From Stomorhina lunata (Eukaryota > Arthropoda > Insecta > Diptera > Rhiniidae), in the NCBI GenBank assembly GCA_933228675.1, contig OW121743.1:93435998-93499997 (forward strand): a DNA stretch of 64,000 bases, written 5' to 3'. Each line of letters opens with the position of its first letter. Position 1 is the stretch's first letter. Below the pieces are notes generated by a model. That model did not search any database. It was not told where the DNA came from and was given only the letters and a program-made list of their open reading frames with translations. This document shows positions 47,362 through 59,235 of this stretch, piece after piece. Both the position numbers and the translations under genes were made by a program.

Positions 47362-48194
47362 CAGTGTTGCCACCAACCAAATGTTAAATTACACATGTAT
47401 CATACCAAAATTACACATGAGATTAGAAATTACACATGCTTTTTTTGGCAAAGTAACATACTTACTTACTTGGCCTATATTTGCAACCTGTTAAGGTCAA
47501 AGGCCGAGCAAAGCTTAGAATTCTATGCTTTTCGATCGACCAAGTTTTGAAAGACTTTCCTCTATATGGCCTTTTCGTCAATCTTTCGGAAGTCCCCTTC
47601 TAACATATGGGAGAACTCGCGGCACATGATAGCTCGTTACATCAACGAGTGTTAAAGTTGTTCCCTGGCAGCAGCGTTCAAATACTGCAAAATGAATATA
47701 CAGTTAAACATTTTTTTCAAAGTGGAAAACAATCTGTCTTCCAAGGTATTCTTTAAATCAAAAACCTTTATCCAATAATGTTATGGCTCCAAATTGCTGT
47801 GAAGCCCAAAATTTCAAAATCCACAATTGTATAAATATCGTCACTAAAATTAAATGTTTTTTTAATTTTACGAATTGCCTCATTACAAAACTCTCGGCTA
47901 TCTTGAAGCATATTTTTTTCCAATAAGTATTGGGATTTTAAGACATTCATTTTTATGAATGTCGTTACATTAGAAAGTTTGCATTATATTAATTATTTCG
48001 ATTTTGAAAGGGACGTACAAATATTTACTTTTTAAAATGCATGTGTTGAAAACTGTTGAAAAATATTACGATAGCTAGCACTCAAAAACGACAATAATTT
48101 AAATTACACATGAGTTACACATGCAGCCATCGTCTACACATGAAAATAAAAATTACACATGATATGTGTAATTACACCTAAAGTGGCAACACTG
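47362..48194. mobile_element. Non-autonomous hAT element, complete with 8-bp target duplication
   Basis: The left end CAGTGTTGCCACC and right end GTGGCAACACTG are inverted repeats of the type seen in hAT transposons, flanked by GTTCAGAT on both sides. Subterminal copies of ATTACACATG and its complement (at least six across both ends) are likely transposase-binding repeats, as known for hAT elements. Length is 833 bp. A 60-codon minus frame (47768-47950, KSQYLLEKNMLQDSREFCNE) may be a leftover of a hAT transposase; most of the gene is absent. Confidence 0.85.
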
Positions 48195-48202
48195 GTTCAG
48201 AT
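48195..48202. repeat. 8-bp target site duplication, right copy
   Basis: GTTCAGAT, identical to 47354-47361. Confidence 0.85.
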
Positions 48203-48824
48203 ACTACAAAATATATTGTTTTTTTGTAATATTACAGAGCTGGGAGTAGTTAGTAAAATATTGGAAAATATGAAATAATTAAAAGATTAAATCCTCCAGA
48301 TTTTAGTTAAACAGCGCGATGCGAAATCTTGAAAATTTAAAATAAAACTAAAATTTTTCTCATTTCACAAAGGCCGATCAAAAATCGCAGGTTTTTATAC
48401 AAAAAGGTTATTTTTTAAAACAGTTTTTTTAGCTCTTTACTCATAATTTAACGTTTTATATTTTTTTCGAGGTCTTTGACGATGTCTTAAAAATAGGATT
48501 TTTATGGAGATCATTTCGTCTTTGGTGTCAAATCTCTTTCCGCCGAGCCAATTTTTTTATAGTTTAGAAAGAAGAAATAGCCACTCGGTACTAAATCTGG
48601 AAATATGGCAAATGAGCGAACATTTCGTAGTGAAGCTGCAACCTGTGGAATTTTATTCGTTGCTTATATTTTTATATCGCTTAAAACATCAGGTATTTTA
48701 ATATCGAACTTATAACAGCGATAAATTTTCAATCGTAAACAAATTTTGAACTCTAAAACTGTCAGTAAATTCTAAAATAACACTTAATTGATACGCATAA
48801 AAATATATTAAATATAGGTGCATA
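48203..48824. other. Unassigned sequence
   Basis: The 65-codon plus frame 48504-48701 (PSQFFYSLERRNSHSVLNLE) shows normal-looking composition but no domain and no splice context; it is left unassigned. Confidence 0.3.
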
Positions 48825-49621
48825 TTTATACCCTTCACCACCATAGGTGGAAAGGGTATTATAAGTTTGTGCTGATGTATGTGACGCATACAAATATTTG
48901 TCTTAGACCTTTTAGTATATCAATAGGCTTAGAATCACTTTCTGAGTCGATTTAGCGATGTCTGGCTAGAAGGCTGGCTGGCTGGACCCCCATGTAAACC
49001 TTGTAATCAAACTACAGATCGGAATTCTAAAGTAATTTGACGAAATTTGGTACAGATCATTTTTTTGATAATGGAACCATGGCTATTGAAATTGGTCAAA
49101 ATCGGTCCATTTTTTATGGTACCTCCCATAGGTCCCACTTCCCGGAATTGACATATTGGCCACAAGTATCAATATTTTTTCATGAAATTTAAAACAAATA
49201 ATGATAATGTTAACTTAAATTACTGTACCAAATTTTGTTGAAATCGGTCCACATTTGACCATAGCTCCCATACAAACTCTTCTTTAAAAACGCACTAAAT
49301 GAGACAAAAAAAAATACTAAAACGCTTGTAAATCTAAAAATATTGAAAATTTTAAGTTCATTTTTTGCATACATAATTTTTGTAACAACTGTAATCAATT
49401 TGCCAAATTTCGAGATAATCGGTCCACATTTGACCCTAGCTCTCATATAAGTCCAAATGACGGAAACAGGTTTAATATATACGTTTTGAGAAAATGTTTG
49501 TATGATGGCAAAATATAGCAAATATTTGTCTTTATACAGGAAAAATAACACCTTTGACCTTAGTGGTGAAGGGTATCGTATGGTCGTTCTTGACCGACTA
49601 TAGCACTTTCTTACTTGTTTT
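48825..49621 (+). mobile_element. Dispersed TATACCCTTCACCACC repeat, copy 2
   Basis: Same ends and internal order as 7334-8100, with the GTCC run lost and a few extra bases. Identity is high. The minus-strand frame 49210-49551 is a repeat shadow. Confidence 0.75.
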
Positions 49622-51559
49622 TAAAATTTTCGTGAGAAAAAAATGTTTGTTTTCGAACTTCAACCTAAAATTTTTACTTAATAACTTTTAATGCTCTATA
49701 CGACTACATTTTGCCGTTTTTGATATTAGCAAAAACTGTGAAAAAAATACAGCCCTACTGCACATGTGTGTACCATTGCACTTTCCACGGGGAAAATATA
49801 TTTTGTTTGCTAAATGGGGTCATATTTTCTCAATTCCTAATTAACTGTATACAATAAGTCACACATTAATTGTTTCCTTTAAAGGTTGTCAATGTAAATT
49901 ATACCCCGTGCAGTCCAAAAACGGTTGCGATGACTTTATATAGACTGAACAAACTTTCTATTTGGCCTTCACTACGAAGTGGTGGATCCAAGTTTCGTTT
50001 ACGATGTTTTCGTCTAACATATTTCGTTTAAAAACATTGAGTTTGGTCTATAACACAGGTCAACAGCTTACAGTTATGGTCAAAAACACCCGAGTTTAAT
50101 ATATTTTCGATTTTTGTGTTTAAAAAAATATGTTTATAAAATTTGGGATTTTTGAAAGGTTGTCCTAGTTATATTACTGTATATTGAAAACGGTGTATCC
50201 AATTTTATTCAAAATACATAGATCGATTAAGAACAAAATTCACCCTAAGTCGAGCTAATAAAATTTGTTTGTGTGATTAAACGTTTTAGAGTTATTTACA
50301 TCGTAATATATATATATTTTTTTGAAAATCGACAAATTTTTATTTTTTAAAAAATCACCAAAAAATTAAAAATAAAAAAATCTATCGTTGTTTCTCTGCT
50401 ATGAATATTCCAAATTAAATTAGCTTTATACTATGTAAATCCATCTATCAGTAGTAATTTATTACGAAAAAAGTTAAAATACTCAATTTTAGCAATTTTT
50501 TATATTAATCCCATTTTTTTAAAATGAGGCAAAAACCACAATTTTCAAGGCATTTTCATGAGAGAAATATTTTTTTTGTTACAAGGACAAAGGTTTTTAA
50601 AAATAAATAAAATTGTACCTCAAAGCCACAAATTTGTTTTTATATTTTAAAAATAGGACTATTATTTCGGGTACCTCTAATACAAACAACAAAACATTTT
50701 AGTATATTTAGATGAAAATTAAAAGAAATATTGCTTATATTAATAATTATCATTGTGTCGAATTTACTTGAAATAAGTTTCGAGAAAATCGGAGCACTTC
50801 CATATCAAATTTCAATACAAAATTGAGTATTATTTTGCTGCTAATAAACTCAGTAAAATCAGGCTTATTTTATTTGGATATTCTCAGTTTTAAGTGGAGA
50901 ATGTTAGATTTTTGGCATCTTAGATTTTTTTAAATTATTAAAATATTTAAATTTTTATAAAAAAAAAAAATTTTTTAATTTTTAAGTGCAATAAACTCTG
51001 AAGCCGTGAAACAAAAAAAAATGTTTTAAAGCGACATAAAGATAATTTAGTTTACTATTCTTTTCTGTAACTTTTAGCAAAATCGAACAATCCGTTGCAA
51101 AGATATGGTAAAATAGATGGACCAGCTTTTTTAAAAATATGAAATTTTGGAAAACAAAAAATCATAAAAAAATATCGAATTTAAAATAAAAAATTCTACC
51201 GTTTTTATAATCAAAAGTCCGTTATGAATAATTGAAATATAGTAGTGATCAATTACACAGTACGACAGTGGTTGGTACACATGAGAAATGTTAACAGAAT
51301 ATGAAAATAGGCTTAAAATAAAGATATACATGCCTCGGCGTTTTGCTGTAGCACGTCAGAATTTTAAGAAAATCGATTTTAGAGAATCGAAGGACGGTGG
51401 AGGTTCACTTGTAACGTAATACTATTATAAAAAGTTCTATAAAATCAGAATGGGTGAACCAATTTTAAAAAGGGAGTTAAATTTGGATTTGCTTCGTTTT
51501 GTTTTTTCCGCTAGATGGCGCTTTAATTTTCATGTAAAGTTAAAAAATATCCAAAAAAA
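49622..51559. other. Unassigned sequence with one CTCF-like motif
   Basis: CCGCTAGATGGCGCT lies at 51508-51522 and is a good match to the insect CTCF core. No gene supported; the 66-codon minus frame 51131-51331 has no recognisable feature. Confidence 0.35.
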
Positions 51560-52401
51560 GTTATGACAAACTTAGAAACGATCGACCGCATATGGTTCAA
51601 ATCCCAGACAAATTGCTTCAACAGTCATTTTTACGAACAGCAACGAGTCTTTAAACAAAAATTACAATTTCAAAGTCGATAGAAGCAAATCTAAGGTCGA
51701 CAGCTTTTCTAAACTTTCATGAATACTTTCTTTTAGAAGCAGAAATCTAAGAAAAAACTTAATTCACGATTTTGATGCTTTTTAACGCTTGTTTGTAAAA
51801 TATTATTACGAACTGACGAATTATTGAAATACCGAACAGTTTTGCTTACAGCCTCTAGTTCAAATTTATATGGGCATTCGGTTTTAAGTGATTCAAAGTT
51901 TCATCGTCGCCATCTTCAAAATTGTCTTCGCTTTCGTCGGTTTCAAATTATTCCAGATCTGGATTTATAAAAAAAACTTTTCATAAAAAAAACATCAATA
52001 ACTGCAAGATGAATTCCGTGTGCCAACCATAACTGAAGTATTGTTTGATTTTCAGATCCAAATTTGATATTGACTGCTGCTCCATCTTTAGTACATGCTA
52101 CGATGTTTGTATCAAGTGAAATATTAAACTTCATTAGCTTTTGTCTAATAGTTTCTTGCGTTTGTTTGGAGTTACACGTTCCAAAAATACGGCTGAGCCC
52201 CAGGTTCTAAAATAAACCGTCATATACCGTCCGTCTTCCCCTTGCACTTATCCACTCGTCTATTGTAAGGCAACTTTTGTTTTTTATTCTTCTGCTTTAT
52301 TCCATAGACAAAAAATCCGTACGGTTTTTTCTACGGTTTTCGGTTTCGGTTTTGAGGCATAAAAAACCGAGGTTTCGGTTAAAACCGAACTGCAAACCCT
52401 T
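51560..52401 (-). pseudogene. hAT transposase relic and element end
   Basis: The minus frame 51943-52134 contains NIVACTKDGAAVNIKFG and LWLAHGIHLAVIDVFF, which fit the catalytic-core region of insect hAT transposases (TDGA and HGIHLA motifs). Further along the minus strand, broken pieces such as RNNILQTSVKK and RELSFFLDF continue the family pattern with stops between. The right boundary near 52401 carries CGGTTTTAACCGAAACC-like subterminal repeats and the end AAGGGTTTGCAGTTCGG, typical of hAT ends. The other end was not found. Inactive. Confidence 0.65.
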
Positions 52402-52477
52402 AAAAAATAAAAAGTATCCTAGATTATAAATATCTTGACCAAGGCATATTTATAATCTAGGATACTTTTTATTTTTT
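52402..52477. repeat. Perfect hairpin with 32-bp arms
   Basis: Arms 52402-52433 and 52446-52477 are exact reverse complements (core GTATCCTAGATTATAAATAT) around a 12-nt loop CTTGACCAAGGC. It starts immediately at the end of the hAT relic. Confidence 0.9.
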
Positions 52478-52640
52478 AACTTTTATTTTTAAAATCAAAA
52501 ATTAGAATTATTTTATAACTTTTATTTTAAAAATCAAAAATAAAAGTTATTTTATAACTTTTATTTTTAAAAGCAAAAATAAAAGTTATGTTTTGACTTT
52601 TATTTTTAAAATCAGAAATAAAAGTTATTTCCTCACTTTT
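52478..52640. repeat. Palindromic tandem repeat, about 41-bp unit
   Basis: Three or four units of AACTTTTATTTTTAAAATC then AAAAATAAAAGTTATTTTA, each nearly self-complementary. The same unit in reverse orientation lies at 52966-53070, on the other side of block 8. Confidence 0.8.
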
Positions 52641-52654
52641 TTAACAGAAATAAA

Positions 52655-52945
52655 GTAATTTTATAGGAAATTTTCTCAAAATTTCCTATTTTTATAGGAA
52701 ATTTTTCAAAATGTCCTATTTTTATAGGAAATTTTCTCAAAATTTCATATATTTATAGGAAATTTTCTCAAAACTTCCTATTTTTATAGGAAATTTTCTC
52801 AAAATTTCCTATTTTTAAAGGGAATTTTCTCAAAATTTCCTATTTTTATAGGGAATTTTCTCAAAATTTCCTATTTTTATAGAAAATATCTTAAAATTAC
52901 CTATTTTTATAGGAAATTTTCTCAAAATTTCCTATTTTTATTTTA
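52655..52945. repeat. Satellite block 8: 31-bp unit with TATAGGAAATTTTCTC
   Basis: About nine units of TTTTTATAGGAAATTTTCTC then AAAATTTCCTA, period 31. TATAGGAAATTTT is shared with the larger block 9. Confidence 0.9.
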
Positions 52946-53075
52946 TTTTAAGCGTGTTAATGGTAAAAAATAACTTTTATTTTTGATTTTTAAAATAAAA
53001 GTTAAAAAATAACTTTTATTTTTGATTTTTAAAATAGAAGTTAAAAAATAACAGTTATTTTTTGAAATTTTTGAT
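52946..53075. repeat. Inverted counterpart of 52478-52640
   Basis: Two to three units of TAACTTTTATTTTTGATTTT then TAAAATAAAAGTTA. With the left copies they bracket block 8 symmetrically. Confidence 0.75.
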
Positions 53076-54904
53076 AAAAGTCATAGCTGTTACGGTCCCT
53101 GCTTAAAATGCATCTTCATTTTGTAGAAATTTTCATTGTCTCCTTTAAATATTGATCATTTTTAATTACTTCTTCTTTAAACAGTTTTGTCATAAATGCC
53201 AGTTTTTAATATCAACCAAAATAAATAGATCCTTATCTTGCAAATTCCTTTCCATTTAAAACAAAACACGAAATCCTTTAATATTTTATTTTGATAAAAG
53301 CATGTCAATGTCATCGCTGATCCACTAGAGGGTATATTTACCAGATTCGTTTTAAGCCATTTCTATAAAACAGTTGGTTCTTATTTGTTTTTTTTTTCCT
53401 CCGACTTAAAGACTAAAACGTGCGTGTGTCCGTCCATCAGTCTATCTGATAGTTATAGTTTGCAATTGTTGCATTCTGCAGATACTTTTCTTTTGGTATC
53501 TTTTAATTTAGTTTCTTTTGTTCTTTGAGTCAGTGTGAGTGGTAGTAGTTGGTGTTAAAATGTATATAATTTTCTATTTTTCTACTCATGGATTTGTTTT
53601 AATTGTTTCTGTATCTTTTTTGTTGTTTTTTTTTTTTTTGTTTAAGAAAGTGAAACGTGGTTTCATGTCGGGTATCTGATATTTTGTAATAAATAATGAA
53701 GATGCATGAATGTATGAGTAGAATAGTATTTTTTTGCTTAATAATTAAGCAACACGTTTCTGCATTTATAAGAAGATTATAAAATATTCGATAATCCAAT
53801 GAAATACTTTTAAAGAGCTTAAAGGAAATTTACATAAGACTTTAGGAAAAAGAAAATTGACACCGAAAACATAAAAACTCAAAGATTTTTTTTGACTTTC
53901 TGTTAAGATTTTTGAAATAAAAAAAAAATTTAAATTTATGAATTAAAATATATAACTAATATTTTGTTTTTGTTCTTATTTCAGTAAAATGGTGAAAGTG
54001 TTTTTGTCGAAAAATGTATAAGAAAATAAATTTTTAAGAAAATTTTGAAATATAGTTTTAATATGAAAAAAATATTTGCTATGTACTAAAAACGTTAAAA
54101 ATCAAGAATTTGAAATTAAAAAAAAAAAAATATTTCCCTCATCTATTCAATACTAAATCAATCATAATGTGAATTTAAAATCTGAATGGTTTCAATTAAA
54201 ATGAATAATATGCCAATCTTAAAAGAATTGCATATACAATATTCATAAGGATCAAAACTTCAACTTATGCACTTCTGATAACAGAAACAACATCAAAATC
54301 TTCCTTATGGAATAAAGAGACAAACAAAAATTATGGTATGTATTATCTATCCTCTATTAAAAATAAATATTCGGTTCATTTACCCTATTTGTTAAATAAA
54401 TATTTAAAATATTGTGTATTTTCTTATGGAATGGTTTCATACTTATGTCAAGGTTAAAAGGCTCTTTACGTTTACATGAACTCTTTACATATTTTCTTTA
54501 TTTAAAATGATAATTTTGTCTACACGTGAGGTTTTTTTTATATTATTTAAGTTCTAAGCTTAAAAATCAATAAAGATATTTCTTTAAATTATAAGATATA
54601 AGAAAATATTAAACTTGTCTGATGCGGTGAACACTCCAGAATACAAATAAATGAAAATTTATTTATTTGTGTCATAAACTAAAAAATAACCCCCAAAAGT
54701 TTTACAAAATGGATAACGAAAATGTAACCCTTTCGAACAAATACTCAACCACACCATCTCTGATTTCCATGAAATCTTTATATAAATTTACATTGAAATA
54801 GTATAAGTTATTTTACAAAAGGTCTATTATTTCGCGATGCCACCATAGGCCCACTTTTCTGGTTTTTATTTTTTGATGTCAACACTATTAATCATATTTT
54901 AGAG
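53076..54904. other. Unassigned AT-rich sequence
   Basis: A CTCF-like CCACTAGAGGGTA lies at 53322-53334 (one mismatch in the core). Homopolymer runs occur near 53625 and 54120. No gene. Confidence 0.35.
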
Positions 54905-57900
54905 AAGAATAAAGAAATTTTTCAAAAATTTACATTCTACAAGAAATTCTTCAAAAATATACCCTTTATAGGAGATTTTTCAAAAATTTACTTTTTATAG
55001 GAAATTTTTCAAAAATTTACTTTTTATAGGAAATTTTTAAAAAATTTACTTTTTATAGGAAATTTTTCAAAAATTTACTTTTTATAGGAAATTTTTCAAA
55101 AATTTACTTTTTATAGGAATTTTTTCAAAAATTTACTTTTTATAGGAAATTTTTCAAAAATTTACTTTTTATAGGAAATTTTTCAAAAATTTACTTTTTA
55201 TAGGAAATTTTTCAAAAATTTACTTTTTATAGGAAATTTTTGAAAAATTTACTTTTTATAGGAAATTTTTCAAAAATTTACTTTTTATAGGAAATTTTTC
55301 AAAAATTTACTTTTTATAGGAAATTTTTCAAAAATTTACTTTTTATAGGAAATTTTTCAAAAATTTACTTTTTATAGGAAATTTTTCAAAAATTTACTTT
55401 TTATAGGAAATTTTTCAAAAATTTACTTTTTATAGGAAATTTTTCAAAAATTTACTTTTTATAGGAAATTTTTCAAAAATTTACTTTTTATAGGAAATTT
55501 TTTAAAAATTTACTTTTTATAGGAAATTTTTCAAAAATTTACTTTTTATAGGAAATTTTAAAAAAATTTACTTTTTATAGGAAATTTTTCAAAAATTTAC
55601 TTTTTATAGGAAATTTTTCAAAAATTTAGTTTTAATAGGAAATTTTTCAAAAATTTACTTTTATAGGAAATTTTTCAAAAATTTACTTTTTATAGGAAAT
55701 TTTTCAAAAATTTACTTTTTATAGGAAATTTTTCAAAAATTTACTTTTTATAGGAAATTTTTCAAAAATTTACTTTTTATAGGAAATTTTTCAAAAATTT
55801 ACTTTTTATAGGAAATTTTTCAAAAATTTACTTTTTATAGGAAATTTTTCAAAAATTTGCTTTTATAGAAAATTTTTCAAAAATTTATTTTTTATAGCAA
55901 ATTTTTTTAAAAATTGACTTTTTATGAAAATTTTTCAAAAATTTTCTTTTTATAGGAAATTTTTCAATATTTTGCTTTTTATAGGAAATTTTTTAAAAAT
56001 TTACTTTTTATAGGAAATTTTTCAAAAATTTACTTTTTATAGGAAATTTTTCAAAAATTTACTTTTTATAGGAAATTTTTCAAAAATTTACTTTTTATAG
56101 GAAATTTTTCAAAAATTTACTTTTTATAGGAAATTTTTCAAAAATTTACTTTTTATAGGAAATTTTTCAAAAATTTACTTTTTATAGGAAATTTTTCAAA
56201 AATTTACTTTTTATAGGAAATTTTTCAAAAATTTACTTTTTATAGGAAATTTTTCAAAAATTTACTTTTTATAGGAAATTTTTCAAAAATTTACTTTTTA
56301 TAGGAAATTTTTCAAAAATTTACTTTTTATAGAAAATTTTTCAAAAATTTACTTTTTATAGGAAATTTTTCAAAAATTTACTTTTTATAGGAAATTTTTC
56401 AAAAATTTACTTTTTATAGGAAATTTTTTAAAAATTTACTTTTTATAGGAGATTTTTCAAAAATTTAATTTTTGTAGGAAATTTTTCAAAAATTTACTTT
56501 TTATAGGAAATTTTTCAAAAATTTACTTTTTATAGGAAATTTTTCAAAAATTTACTTTTTATAGGAAATTTTTCAAAAATTTACTTTTTATAGGAAATTT
56601 TTCAAAAATTTACTTTTTATAGGAAATTTTTCAAAAATTTACTTTTTATAGGAAATTTTTCAAAAATTTACTTTTTATAGGAAATTTTTCAAAAATTTAC
56701 TTTTTATAGGAAATTTTTCAAAAATTTACTTTTTATAGGAAATTTTTCAAAAATTTACTTTTTATAGGAAATTTTTCAAAAATTTACTTTTTATAGGAAA
56801 TTTTTCAAAAATTTACTTTTTATAGGAAATTTTTTAAAAATTTACTTTTTATAGGAAATTTTTCAAAAATTTACTTTTTATAGGAAATTTTTCAAAAATT
56901 TACTTTTTATAGGAAATTTTTCAAAAATTTACTTTTTATAGGAAATTTTTCAAAAATTTACTTTTTATAGGAAATTTTTCAAAAATTTACTTTTTATAGG
57001 AAATTTTTCAAAAATTTACTTTTTATAGGAAATTTTTCAAAAATTTACTTTTTATAGGAAATTTTTCAAAAATTTACTTTTTATAGGAAATTTTTCAAAA
57101 ATTTACTTTTTATAGGAAATTTTTCAAAAATTTACTTTTTATAGGAAATTTTTCAAAAATTTACTTTTTATAGAAAATTTTTCAAAAATTTACTTTTTAT
57201 AGGAAATTTTTCAAAAATTTACTTTTTATAGGAAATTTTTTAAAAATTTACTTTTTATAGGAGATTTTTCAAAAATATACTTTTTATAGGAAATTTTTCA
57301 AAAATTTACTTTTTATAGGAAATTTTTCAAAAATTTACTTTTTATAGGAAATTTTTTAAAAATTTACTTTTTATAGGAAATTTTTCAAAAATTTACTTTT
57401 TATAGGAAATTTTTAAAAAATTTACTTTTTATAGGAAATTTTTCAAAAATTTACTTTTTATAGGAAATTTTTCAAAAATTTACTTTTTATAGGAAATTTT
57501 TCAAAAATTTACTTTTAATAGGAAATTTTTCAAAAATTTACTTTTATAGGAAATTTTTCAAAAATTTACTTTTTATAGGAAATTTTTCAAAAATTTACTT
57601 TTTATAGGAAATTTTTCAAAAATTTACTTTTTATAGGAAATTTTTCAAAAATTTACTTTTTATAGGAAATTTTTCAAAAATTTACTTTTTATAGGAAATT
57701 TTTCAAAAATTTACTTTTTATAGGAAATTTTTCAAAAATTTACTTTTTATAGGAAATTTTTCAAAAATTTACTTTTTATAGGAAATTTTTCAAAAATTTG
57801 CTTTTTATAGAAAATTTTTCAAAAATTTATTTTTTATAGCAAATTTTTTTAAAAATTGACTTTTTATGAAAATTTTTCAAAAATTTTCTTTTTATAGGAA

Positions 57901-58450
57901 ATTTTTCAATATTTTGCTTTTTATAGGAAATTTTTTAAAAATTTACTTTTTATAGGAAATTTTTCAAAAATTTACTTTTTATAGGAAATTTTTCAAAAAT
58001 TTACTTTTTATAGGAAATTTTTCAAAAATTTACTTTTTATAGGAAATTTTTCAAAAATTTACTTTTTATAGGAAATTTTTCAAAAATTTACTTTTTATAG
58101 GAAATTTTTCAAAAATTTGCATTTTATAGAAAAATTTTCAAAAATTTATTTTTTATAGCAAATTTTTTTAAAAATTGACTTTTTATGAAAATTTTTCAAA
58201 AATTTTCTTTTTGTAGGAAATTTTTCAAAAATTTACTTTTTGTAGGAAATTTTTCAAAAATTTACTTTTTCTAGGTAATTTTTCAAAAATTTACTTTTTC
58301 TAGGAAATTTTTCAAAAATTCACTTTTTCTAGGAAATTTTTAAAAAATTTACTTTTTATAGGAAATTTTTCAAAAATTTACTTTTTATAGAAAAATTTTT
58401 AAAAATTTGGGTTTTATAGGAATTTTTTCGAAAATTTACTTTTTATAGGA
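54905..58450. repeat. Satellite block 9: homogeneous 29-bp array, about 120 units
   Basis: Unit TTTTTATAGGAAA plus TTTTTCAAAAATTTAC, period 29 (56129 to 56158). A marker cluster of variants (TTATAGCAAATTTTTTTAAA) occurs near 55891, 57833 and 58152, showing higher-order duplications of 1942 and 319 bp. The longest array in the window. Confidence 0.95.
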
Positions 58451-58554
58451 ATTTTGCTATGAAAAATATTTGCAAAATTTTTTATTTTATTTGTTTTGAA
58501 AGTGGAATTAAAATGTTAGTTTTGAAAGTGGTATATGTCCATTTAACTCGCTAA

Positions 58555-59235
58555 AAAAAAATCTTTCGACAACGAATATTTTCTATTGAAAATCTTTCGA
58601 TACGAAAGTTTTCTTTCTATAGGAAACTTTTCGATAATAAAAGTTTGACATCGAATGTTTTTTAGATGCAATTATCCGATTTGCAAAGTTTTATGTTGGA
58701 AATCAAAAGTTTTGTATATAAAATCTTTCCATATCAAAAGTTTTTTATAGAAAGCCTTTCGACATTGAAAGTTTTATATAGGAAATCCTTAGCTATTGGT
58801 AATATTGCAAAGCTTTCGATATTGAATGTTTTTAGTAGAAAGCTTTTGATTCTAAAATTAATCTTTAGGAAATCTATTGATATTAAAAGTTTTCTATCCG
58901 AAATATTTTAAGGACGAAAGTTTTATATTAAAAACTTTTTGATATCGAAAGTTTTATATAGGAAATGTTTTTTATTGAAAAGCTTTCGATATTTAATGTT
59001 TTTAATTAAAAGCTTTTCATATCAAAAGTTACCTATATGAGGGCTTTTGATATTCAATGATTTCTATAGGAAAGTTAAATAAGAAATCTTTCAATATCGA
59101 AAGTTTATTATGTAGGAAAGTTAAAAGTTACCTATAGGAAATCTTTTGATATTGAAAGTTTTCTATCCGAAATATTTTGTCGACAAAAGTTTTATATAGG
59201 AAATCATTATATATAAAACCGAAAGCTTTCTATTA
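58555..59235. repeat. Satellite block 10: diverged ATCGAAAGTTTTCTATAGGAAA units
   Basis: About 20 irregular units of roughly 30 bp keep TTTCTATAGGAAA and TTTCGATATTGAA-like halves. The 81-codon frame 58666-58911 lies within it and is not a gene. Confidence 0.75.

Noticed and set aside
7777..49551. Similar minus-strand frames at 7777-8031 and 49210-49551
   Set aside because: Both lie inside the TATACCC dispersed repeat. The repeat is conserved as DNA, with no recognisable protein domain.
51590..51620. tRNA B-box-like GGTTCAAATCCC
   Set aside because: No T-stem, A-box or acceptor pairing was found around it.
58666..58911. 81-codon plus frame as a gene
   Set aside because: It lies within diverged satellite block 10 and reflects its repeating units.
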